A stretch of 64,000 bases of DNA, taken from Porphyra umbilicalis. Lineage: Eukaryota; Rhodophyta; Bangiophyceae; Bangiales; Bangiaceae. The notes under the pieces were generated by a model. The model was not told the DNA's origin, did not search any database, and worked only from the letters and a program-made list of their open reading frames with translations. This document shows, one piece after another, positions 1 through 8,378 of the stretch. Location: positions 1 to 64,000 of the forward strand of contig KV919028.1 in assembly GCA_002049455.2 (NCBI GenBank). Direction: 5' to 3'. Numbering within the stretch: the stretch's first letter is position 1; each line of letters opens with the position of its first letter. Both the position numbers and the translations under genes were made by a program.

Positions 1-1124
1 GCCGCGGCCGCGGGCCGCCGGGCCGACCACACGGAGTTGGCGTCGTGGGTGGCCAGCGATTTCGTTGGCGACGGCGGCGGGGGCAGCGGCGCCAGCCGGC
101 GGCGGGGGCCCGGCCGCCACTACCATGGGGACGCCGCCAACGTACGGGCGGCGGCGCCGCCGCCGACGGGCCGCCGCGGCGAGTATCGCCACGGCGGCAG
201 CACCGACCGGTACGTGGCGCCGCTGCTCCTGCCCGCCTGGCCCCCTGAGGACGGCGTCGACGACGGTAGCCGCGGGGACGACGGGGGCGGCAGCAGCCGC
301 CTTTGCGACGGCCATTCCAGGCGGTTCGTGGCGCCGCTTCGCCTGCCCCATCGCCCCTCCGACGTTGGCGCCCAGGACAGTAACCACGAGCACGGCGGCT
401 GCCGCCGTAGCCGCACGCGCGTCGGCGACACGGCTGGCGGGGGGCGGTCGCCGCCGCCCCACCCAGCGTCCGCAGCGGCGCGGCGGCGGCGGCTGCGGAT
501 TGAGATTTGGGAGGAGGGGGCGACGGCGGGGCGGGGCGCCGCCAAGCGGGCGGCATCACCCGCCACCGCCACCGTGGCGTCGGGAGGTCGGCGGCCCGAC
601 GGTGACGCGGCGGGCGCCGCTTATGGTGCGGGGGCAACGACGGGTGGGCCCCCCCGGCGGCAACGCCACCACCACGTGTGGGGTGACGGCGGCGGGGAGG
701 GGGGGGGCGGCGACGCGGCGGTGGCACCCCGGCCGCCCCCACCGCGGCGCACGTACCCGGGGCGGACCGTCGGCCGCGGCGGCGGCGCGTCGATGCGGCC
801 GGCGGTGCTCCTCGACGGCGGCGGCGGTGGTGGGCGGCGGCGGTGGACCGAGCAGCCCCCCCCGTGGGCACCCGCTGACGACGGACGCGGCGGCGGGCGT
901 CGTGGCGGCCCGCGGTCGCCCACAGACCCCAACGGCGACGGTGGCGGGGCGGCGGCGCTGACCGCGCACCCCCAAGCCCGCCTCCGCCGCCTGCCGTCCA
1001 CGCATGTGACGGCGGCCGATGTGGCGGCGTCGCGAGCCGCCCGTGGCCCCCCCCCCGCCCGCCGCGGGCGACCGGCGGCGGCCACGACCGCAGCGGCGGG
1101 CCACCACACACCGCCCCCCGCGTC

Positions 1125-2534
1125 GTGGCGGGCGCGGACCGCTGGCCGCCGGCGGTGGCGGCCGACGCACCCCCGCCGCCCGCCGGCGGGAGGCCCGCCG
1201 AGTGGTGCCCCCCCGGCACGGCCGGCGACGTGCGTGAGGGGGGGGGGGTGTACGAGCCCCGCGGCCGGCGCGACGGTGGGGACACAAACGGCGGCGGCGG
1301 GGGTGGGGGTGTGCCCGGTCTGGACGGCCCGCCACCCGCCGCCGGCGCGGGCCACCCCCACCTGCCGCCCGACCTCAACTCCCTCAACGCGTCGCCGCTC
1401 GCGTCGTCGGTGGAGGCGGGCGCCGACTGGGACGGGAACGGGCTCGACGGCGGCGGCGGGGGTGCCGCCGCCGTCGGGCAGACGGCCGCCGCACCACGCC
1501 ATGGCGGCGGGGGCGGGGGCGGCGGCGGCGGCGGCGGCGGCGGCGGCCGTGGCAGCCGCCGCCGCGCGTTCCGCCTCGTCCCCACCCGCCGCCCCCTCCG
1601 CTCCCACTCGAGCCCCCACCTCGGGGCGGCTCGGCCGACGGCGCTGCACCCCCGCACGGCGGCGGCGGCCGCCGCCGCCGCCTACGGGTGGTCCCCCCCC
1701 CCCTCCCCGCCGCCGTCGCCGCGGCGGGCGTCCCATGATAGCTCCCTGCCGCCGCCGCTCGCCGTCGACGGTGCCCCGTCGCGCCCATCCACGCCCGCGC
1801 CGTCGGTGGCGGACGTGGCCGCGGCGGCCGCCGCGGCGGTGCCCGACGCTGCGCCCCCACCGACGCTGCCGCCGCCGCCGCCGCCGCCGCCGCGGTCGAT
1901 GGGGCTCCGCGCCGCCGCGCGGCGGCTCCTCCACCGCGGCCGCTGCGCCGTCGGCGGCGCCCGCGGGGCCGTGGCCGCCGCCGTGGGCGCCGCCGCCGCC
2001 GCCGACGCTGACGGCGGCGGCGACACGGTCGGCCTTGACTTGGTCGTTTGCCTCTCGGCGGCGGTTGTGGCTGCCGAAGCGGCCGCCGCCGCTGCCGACG
2101 CCGGATTTAACGTGACGCCCGTGGCGGCGCCCCGCGGCGGCGGCGGCGGCGGCGGGGGCGGCGGCGGGAGCGCCGCCGTCGCCGCCGCCGCCGCCGCCGC
2201 CGCTGCGGACACGCGCACCCTCCGGTGCACCAAGCGGGTGACCGTCGCGGGCGCGTCGCACGTCATGGTCGCGACCGTGTGGGTGACGCGGCGGCAGAGG
2301 GAGGGGGAGGGGACGCCGCTGACGTCCCTGCCGCGCCCGTCGAGCGCCCCGGCGGGGCGGGGGCGGCGGCAGGAGGCGCCGGGGGACCCGGGCGTCACCG
2401 TCGCCGTGCGGCGGCCGCGGGAGGACCGGGGGCGCACCGACTTTTGGCGGTACGCGCGGCTCGCGCGGGAGGTCGCCGCGTGGCTCGATGACGTGGCGCC
2501 GGGGTGTGTGCTCGAGGCGCCCGTCATGGCCTAG
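1125..2534 (+). CDS. 3' part of a low-complexity protein with a KA1-like C-terminal domain
   Basis: All three + frames and one - frame are open across much of this 75-80% GC block, so frame choice is not certain. I prefer this frame because it alone ends in mixed, protein-like sequence. After Gly-, Ala- and Pro-rich stretches come a helical segment containing GLDLVVCLSA (near 2030), a strand-like TKRVTV...HVMVATVWV (near 2230-2285) and TDFWRYARLAREVAAWLDDV (near 2440-2500), then the stop at 2532. The order helix, strands, final long helix beginning with an aromatic-basic motif resembles the KA1 domain at the C-terminus of CHK1, CIPK and MARK kinases. That is inference from pattern only. No kinase domain is visible, so it would lie left of the window or past an intron. 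The start given is only the first possible start codon of the open frame; the true start is unknown. Confidence 0.35.
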   Translation: MAGADRWPPAVAADAPPPPAGGRPAEWCPPGTAGDVREGGGVYEPRGRRDGGDTNGGGGGGGVPGLDGPPPAAGAGHPHLPPDLNSLNASPLASSVEAGADWDGNGLDGGGGGAAAVGQTAAAPRHGGGGGGGGGGGGGGGRGSRRRAFRLVPTRRPLRSHSSPHLGAARPTALHPRTAAAAAAAAYGWSPPPSPPPSPRRASHDSSLPPPLAVDGAPSRPSTPAPSVADVAAAAAAAVPDAAPPPTLPPPPPPPPRSMGLRAAARRLLHRGRCAVGGARGAVAAAVGAAAAADADGGGDTVGLDLVVCLSAAVVAAEAAAAAADAGFNVTPVAAPRGGGGGGGGGGGSAAVAAAAAAAAADTRTLRCTKRVTVAGASHVMVATVWVTRRQREGEGTPLTSLPRPSSAPAGRGRRQEAPGDPGVTVAVRRPREDRGRTDFWRYARLAREVAAWLDDVAPGCVLEAPVMA

Positions 2535-2553
2535 GGCGCGCCGTCGTCCGGGT

Positions 2554-2643
2554 GAGGGGGGGGGGAAGGGGGGGGGAAGGGGGGGGGAAAGGGGGAAAGA
2601 AGGGGGAGGGGGAGCGGGGAGGGGGGGAGGAGGAGTGAGGAGA
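2554..2643 (+). repeat. homopurine G-run tract
   Basis: Directly after the preceding stop the + strand is pure purine for 61 bases (2554-2614). It then stays purine to 2643 with two single pyrimidine interruptions. It consists of G8-G10 runs separated by A, AA or AAA, with partial mirror symmetry. Such tracts can form triplex or G-quadruplex DNA; here it would lie in the 3' untranslated region. Confidence 0.8.
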
Positions 2644-3404
2644 CGAAAGGGCGTAGGGGGCATGGAAGCAAGCCGGTATACGCCGCGGCGGTCGATGGCA
2701 GACGCGGCCGACGGCGTCGCGGGAACACGAGTGGCGCAACGACAGGGGGCGGGTGCGAGGGGTGGGGAAGCAGCCGCGGCTACGGTCTGCCACTGCCAGC
2801 GGCGGGGGGCGTCTGTCGGCCAGCGGCGGCAGCGGCCGCCGCCGCGGCCGTGGCGGGCACGAGGGAGAGCGCCCCACTCGGTCGTCGACCACGTCGGCGG
2901 GCGGAACGTGCGGGAATGGTGGCGGCGCGCGTCGCGCTGCGTGGCGCCTCGCCGAGGAATTGAAGCCCCCCACGCCCAGATTCTGTCGCTTGTCCGCTCT
3001 TTGCGTGCGTTGCATCACGCACGAGCCGCCGGCCGCAGCGCCAGCCGGTGCCACGTGCACCTCTCTGACGTCGAATGGAAGAGAGCGGATTCATCCGCTC
3101 TGGATCGATCAAGGGCTCGGGCGCGTGTCACAGACCCCAACCGGCGCCCTTCCATCCTTCCATCGGCGGGGATGGAGTTCCATCCAGAGTACCCCACGTG
3201 ACTCATGGCGATCGTGCCTCCTCTTGGGATGGCCCTCGCCTGTGGTGGCGCGCGCGATGGATGGTGTCGGCGCCGCTTGCTGTCCTTCTGGGTGGGCCTG
3301 GAGGTGGCCGCGGCGATACCGCCTGCGGGGGTGTTGCCCCTGCGTGCGCCGTCGGGGCGCAGGCGGATGTGCTCGCAGGGTGTTCGTAGCTGCAGCTGGG
3401 CGGC
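2644..3404. other. intergenic, no supported gene
   Basis: Several overlapping open frames cross this stretch on both strands. None has a recognisable domain or better composition than its shadows. A short perfect inverted repeat (AGAGCGGAT / ATCCGCTCT) lies near 3082-3102. The stretch probably holds the 3' region of the left gene and the upstream region of the glutathione S-transferase gene. Confidence 0.5.
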
Positions 3405-3411
3405 TACAAAA
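3405..3411 (+). promoter_or_regulatory. possible TATA-like element of the GST gene
   Basis: CTACAAAAGG stands about 150 bp upstream of the GST start, in otherwise very GC-rich DNA. It is followed by a pyrimidine-rich leader that runs up to the ATG. It differs from a TATAAAAGG box by one base in the core. Inference from position and sequence only. Confidence 0.3.
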
Positions 3412-3559
3412 GGAGACCTGCGCCCCGCCGTCGTAGCGCTTGTTGCCCACCCCTCGCACCGCACTCTTCTCACCTTGTGAGCCCGACCTCCTCCCAAACA
3501 CTCCGCCGTCGCCACTCTTCCCCCGCCCACCCTCCGCCTTCCCCCTCCCCCCCCCCACC

Positions 3560-4216
3560 ATGGAGTTTGGGTACTGGGGTTTCCGCGGCTTGGCCAACCC
3601 GATGCGGCTAGCCCTCGAGTACGCCGGCGTCGAGTACACGGACAAGCGGTTTGCGTCCAAGGAGGAGTGGCACGCGCACCGGGACGGGGCGCTCAAGGAG
3701 GCGGGCGTGGCCTTCCCCTCCCTCCCCTACCTCCTGTGCGCCGACGGCACGTCGGTCTCCCAATCCCGCGTCATCCTCCGCTACGTGGCGGAGAAGCACG
3801 GCTTTGGCGGGAAGACCGACGCGGAGCGCTGGGCCGCCGCCATGGTCCAAGAGGAGTGCAGCGACCTCTTTGCCGCCTACGTCAAGGTCGCATTTGCGGC
3901 CGACGATGCGCGGGAGGCGGCGCGCAAGGAACAAATTGCGGGGTCCATCACGACGCACATGGGGCGGCTCGAGGCGTTCCTCGCCGACAAGGAGTGGGTC
4001 GCCGGCGGCGACGGCGTGACGTACGCCGACCTCATGCTGTATGACGTCGTCGAGTGGATGTGGTCGCTGGACGGGGAGCTCAAGGACGCGTACCCCAAGC
4101 TCCGCGCGCTCCACGGGCGCGTTGGGGAGCTCCCGGCAATCAAGGCCTATGTGGCGCGCAAGGACGGCGACAAGCCGTTCATCGACCGCCCGTTTACGCC
4201 GTCCAAGCTGGGCTAG
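3560..4216 (+). CDS. glutathione S-transferase, Mu/Sigma-like, 218 aa
   Basis: A single uninterrupted frame encodes a cytosolic GST of normal family length. The N-terminal thioredoxin-like domain starts EFGYWGFRGLANPMRLALEY, with the catalytic Tyr5 set as in Mu-class enzymes. FPSLPYL carries the cis-proline (Pro56), and SQSRVILRYVAEK (67-79) is the glutathione gamma-glutamyl binding motif with Gln68-Ser69. The all-helical C-terminal domain has the N-capping box TYADLMLYD (154-162). Known role of the family: conjugation of glutathione to electrophiles, or peroxide and prostanoid-type chemistry in Sigma members. The ATG at 3560 sits in a good initiation context (CCACCATGG) after a C-rich leader and begins exactly where family proteins begin, so the longer upstream frame (from 3440) is not needed. 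No intron. Confidence 0.95.
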   Translation: MEFGYWGFRGLANPMRLALEYAGVEYTDKRFASKEEWHAHRDGALKEAGVAFPSLPYLLCADGTSVSQSRVILRYVAEKHGFGGKTDAERWAAAMVQEECSDLFAAYVKVAFAADDAREAARKEQIAGSITTHMGRLEAFLADKEWVAGGDGVTYADLMLYDVVEWMWSLDGELKDAYPKLRALHGRVGELPAIKAYVARKDGDKPFIDRPFTPSKLG

Positions 4217-5277
4217 GGTGGGAATTGCGCTTTGTTTTTTGGCCGTGCCGGTGGGGGTGGGGGGTACTGGGTGTGGGGACGTGAGGATAGGTTTTTCGTG
4301 AGACGGGCGCACTTGTAGAGAGATGAGACACATGCGCTCATGTGCACGACTTGAACCACGGTATCGGTGAGCAAGCGGCTGGGCTTCATGCAGCGACGCT
4401 GGTGCAGACGCAAGCTGCTGACGTCCGCAGCGTGGCGTCCTTTACGGCAGGCTGTTTTGGTCCGGTGACTCTCGCGGCCGCCACCTCGTGACTCTCAGCT
4501 CCGTGTACGGTGTCCCCATCATGCTCTGACGAAGCCCATAGAATGAACGTGCGCCGGCCCAAAGTTGGCCGGGCCAGCGATGTCTTGTCGGGCTGCGGCA
4601 CACTCCTACGAACCGTCGTTGCTGTCGTGGTGCTCGGCTGCGCACGTCGGTTCTGGTGGCTAGCCGAGGTGGCGGCTTTCAACGGGTCGGTGCATCCTGC
4701 GGGGCGCGACTCGCCTGCGGCCGCGGGTGGGGCTCGGGTGCTTGCGTCCGCCGTGGGCTCGGCGTTGCGCGCGGATGCCTGACAGTGGTCTACGAGAGAG
4801 TGGAGACAGACCCCCCGCTGCGTGGGTGACGCGAAGGAAGCAAGGCTGGGTCCCCATCGACTGGCCCTCACAGCGGCGGCCACCGGCGCCGCAGCAGCGA
4901 GGGGGCGCTGGCACGAACCCGGTCCAGAGCAACCGTTGAGCCGTCGTCGGCGGGGGCAGACGTCACCGCGTGCGTTATCGGTGGCGGGACAATGACGACG
5001 CCGCAGCAACAGGCTGTCGCCTGCACGTCACGCGCAGGCGAGAAAGCACAAACGGAGACGTTACGAATCCGGCTGTCGCAAGAGCGGTACCATGTCCCGA
5101 CGGTGCGGTCGCAGCGCAACGCTCACGCCGTGCCGCTCGTCATACAGGGAGCGCGGAGCGCAACGAACAGCTCTGGGTGTGCACCTGAAGTTTGTTGCCT
5201 GTCTCGCAGGTGTGATGTCCGTGGTTCTCCCTTGCCTCGGTCGATCCGCTGAAAGGATGAACGGTGCGACACCCACA
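4217..5277. other. intergenic, no supported gene
   Basis: I see short overlapping frames on both strands without domains. The base composition falls from above 65% GC after the GST gene toward about 55%, which marks the edge of a gene block. Confidence 0.5.
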
Positions 5278-5335
5278 CACCTGTATGGTGCTTTTCCAAA
5301 TTTTGCCATGTCCGCGGGAGTGAACGTTTGACCAT
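5278..5335 (+). repeat. dispersed repeat A, copy 1
   Basis: The core CACCTGTATGGTGCTTTTCC and the following 38 bases recur in inverted orientation at 30792-30848, with only a few mismatches. It is too short to classify. It is likely an end fragment of a transposable element or a solo terminal piece. Confidence 0.75.
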
Positions 5336-5973
5336 ACCCCAACACCCCCTCTGAGTACATCAAAATCGCCTGTCTCTCGACACGGCCCACAGACACGAAT
5401 GAGCACTCGTGTTCAAATCGTGGCCTGATCGAGACCAAACGACGAAAGATCGAGACTATCTGATGGCTGGGAAGTGGTCCAGTTGACGGATCACGCTCTG
5501 ACGGACACTCTGATGGCCCTTGACCCGACTTGTACTGCCCCGTCCGAGGCCCGTCCACGCTCCATCCGAAATGGCTTTCAAACCCCTTCGGCCCAGGGCC
5601 TAATCTGATTGCGCTGTCTAATACAGAGGCTCTCCTGGGCCCTGTGCGCGTGTCCTGAAAATTACCGAATCCTGCAGCGCCCGGGGGACTCCCCTGAGGA
5701 CGAAATGGCCCGCAAACACCTTCCTCGTGAGATGACCATATACCGCGGCGGAACTTCCTGTACGCGACCTAGGCGTCGTTCCATTGGTCCACGCACATCC
5801 GGTGGTTGGTAATGTGGATCAGATCCTCTGCCGGCTGCCAGTGCCCCCCAGGAACGAGAAAAGGAGTCAGCACTCGTGTCTGGTAAATTCTGTCGTTGAA
5901 CAGAGAGGGACCCCCTCGTGCCTCCCGCAATTACCGCCGCACCTTGTCCCTGAGGCAGAAACTGTTGGCGCGT
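5336..5973. other. intergenic, no supported gene
   Basis: A lower-GC stretch following repeat A. No open frame here has a recognisable domain, and no repeat matching the rest of the window was found. Confidence 0.45.
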
Positions 5974-6207
5974 TCAGCACATCGTCCACCCGAGGGCGCC
6001 TTTCTCTCGTGGCACCTCGTGCCCTTTGCAGAATGAGTTGCGCTGGGACGGCGGCGACCGCATGCGTGGCGACGCGGGTGCGTGGGATGCCACGGTGAGC
6101 TGCACCATGGGCTTGACCGCCGCCGCCATCGAGGGTAGTGGCGCGTCCGCGACTCTCGCCCTCGTTTTAGCGGACTGTCGCAGAGCGGTAGGCATCGCGC
6201 TGCTCAT
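5974..6207 (-). CDS. possible small protein, 77 aa
   Basis: The frame starts MSSAMPTALRQSAKTRARVA in a good context (CCTCGCCATGAGC) after a pyrimidine-rich leader on the - strand. It contains an Ala/Met-rich segment and ends KGALGWTMC. The opposite strand is also open, from 6026 to 6223, so strand choice is weak. No family is recognised. It may be a short host gene or chance. Confidence 0.2.
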   Translation of the reverse strand: MSSAMPTALRQSAKTRARVADAPLPSMAAAVKPMVQLTVASHAPASPRMRSPPSQRNSFCKGHEVPREKGALGWTMC

Positions 6208-6241
6208 GGCGAGGGGAGGGTGAGAGGGGGGGGGGGAATGT

Positions 6242-6277
6242 CGTGTCACCCTTGCCCGTGCAGGCAAGGGTGACACG
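6242..6277. repeat. perfect 15-bp inverted repeat with 6-nt loop
   Basis: CGTGTCACCCTTGCC is followed by CGTGCA and then the exact reverse complement of the first arm. It lies next to a G13 run and between two GC blocks. It could be a transcription-factor site, a hairpin in RNA, or a chance palindrome; no neighbour decides. Confidence 0.7.
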
Positions 6278-8378
6278 CGGCGGCGGCGCGATGGCCGCCG
6301 GCCGCCGCCCCTCCCATCGTGGGACGCTCGCCTGTTGGCTCCCACTTCGCGGCTTGTCTGTGCCCGCCTGCTGCGGTGGTGGCGGCGGCGGCGGCCGCTC
6401 TTTGCTCAGCGGCCACGGCCGCGCCGTCCGCCGCGGCTGCGGCCGGCACCGACCGCGGCTGCGGCGCGGGCCGAGGCCGCGGAAGAGTGTCCGGCTGTTT
6501 CGCCGCCGGGGGCGCCGTCTGCCCCCGCGCTTCTCGTCGCGACCGGCGCGGCCGCTGCCGCGAATCTCGCCGCGGCTGCGTGCAGATTTGTCGCTGGAGC
6601 TGCCGGCGGCGGCGGCGGCGGCCCCGGGTATGCGGCGGTGACGGCCCGGCGGCAGGGAAGGGCGTCGATCGGAGCCATGCCGCCAACGGGGCGGGCTGGG
6701 GCGGAGCCGTAAGACCCCCCTCCCCCCCCTCTGGCTCGACTCGTGGCCGGCGTGGCAGCAGCGGCGGTGGCGGCGGCGGCGGCGGCGGCGGGGCCCGCGG
6801 CTGGGGTGCAACAGCCGCGACCTGGAGGTGGACTGAGGTCACCACCCAGTCCTGGCGGGATGGCCGCGCGGCCCGGAGCGCCACGGCCGCCACTGACGCG
6901 ACCTAGGCCGCGGAGGAGGCTGATGGCGACGGGCGCCGAGTGACGCACCGGCTCAGCTGGCCGACACCGGCCTGTCGGCTGTGCCGTCGTCCCGTGCGGG
7001 AGTCCCCGTCCGACAGGGTGGGGGACAGCCGCGTCGGTGGTAGCGACGGCCGCTTTTCCTGGGCGGCGGGGTACGTCGCCATCAAAAAATATGGCATAGA
7101 GAGAGATGGATACCGACATCCCACTCAGACCCGCCGGTCAGGTTCGTTGGGGGCCCCGGCGGCGGCGGGGGGTGGTAGTGCCCCAGAGGGCGCTAAATGT
7201 GTGGGAAAGGATGCGCCCCCACCTCCAGAAGCGAGTGTTGGAGACGCGCGGCGGTGACGCAACGGACGGAGGACAGGGTAGCGGCGATGGCACGTGACGG
7301 ACGCGGGACGTGGCGGCGGCGGTGGTGTCGGTACGACATGGCGGCAGCGGGTGAGGCATGCAGCGGCTTCAGTGGTGGGCGTTGGCGGCGTTGGAGGCTC
7401 CGCCGTCGTTGTCGCCTTCTTCGCCGTAGGAGTTCGTGGCAGTGACGGCGGCGGTAACGGCGAGCGCCGTGGCGGTGGAGGCCGGCAATAAAAGATTTCA
7501 GCACCACTCGATGGGATCCGACGCCGTTCTCTTGAAAAGCGTCCGATGACTCCGACACCTGCCACTCCACCGATCCCATGCTATTCGGCGTGCACAGGGA
7601 CGATCTCCTTCTGCGCTTCTGATTGGCCGAGCAAATGACTGCCCACCGTAAAAACGCTTTCACCAATGATCGTCGAGCGAAATCGGTGAATAGAGGAATG
7701 TTTTTGTAAAAATGTTGATGCAGAAGTGACCGATGGGTGCCCGAGTGCGCTCCTCCAGTCATTTGACGTTCGGCTGACCGCGACGGGTCGTGAAGACGTG
7801 GAGGCGGCAACCAGGGCCCGCTCCTGAGGATTCCTGGCGAGGATGAGCGCTTCACGGCAACGAGCGGCGGCCTTTCGCGGCGGATGCACTCCGTTTTGTT
7901 CGAGACCCACACGGTACGTCGCTCTCCCGCTCGCCCCCTCGTCACATTGGCTTTGAAGGGGATGGAGATGATGCGCATCGTTGCTGCTCGTTGCTGCTCG
8001 CTGCCGCGCGCTGCCGGGTGCGGACAACGCCCCACATCCGGGATGCATTCCCCATGCAGTCACAGCCCGGCACCCCACGGTGGCGCCGACACCTTCTGTG
8101 ACCACGCGGCTTGACCCCGACCGGTCCACAGCCAATGCGCCGTGTGTGTGGTGTCGTCCGCCGTCGGCGACTGCCCACACACGTGGCCAGTCGTCCCCCC
8201 CACCTCCCGCGGTGCCCCTCTCTTGGTGCAGCATTATCCTTTTCTTTTTTCGTCGCCTCGTCGTGTTCGTTCCCAGTGCGTATCTCCTTTGTGTCGTGGC
8301 GTGTTTGCTGGTCATTTCTCTTGCTGCGCATGCGCCACAACGTCCTCCACGCAGCCGCTGGAAGCTGGCCGTCTCGAC
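6278..8378. other. GC-rich low-complexity DNA followed by a gene-poor stretch
   Basis: From 6278 to 6910 both strands carry long open frames made of Ala, Arg, Gly and Pro. They are shadows of one another, and none has a domain, so I do not call a gene. From 6910 to 8378 the sequence is more mixed. No frame is convincing, and the last part is the likely upstream region of the GATA gene. Confidence 0.45.

Noticed and set aside
37-2115. 692-codon + frame at the left end
   Set aside because: Ala/Arg/Gly/Pro only, no folded segment. It is a composition shadow of the frame ending at 2534.
621-2663. 680-codon - strand frame
   Set aside because: Low complexity throughout, Pro-rich at its start because of the purine tract; mirror of the + frames.
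5405-5440. tRNA-like TTCAAATC word
   Set aside because: No matching acceptor, D or anticodon arms around it; other TTCGAATC words (near 56910) also fail.
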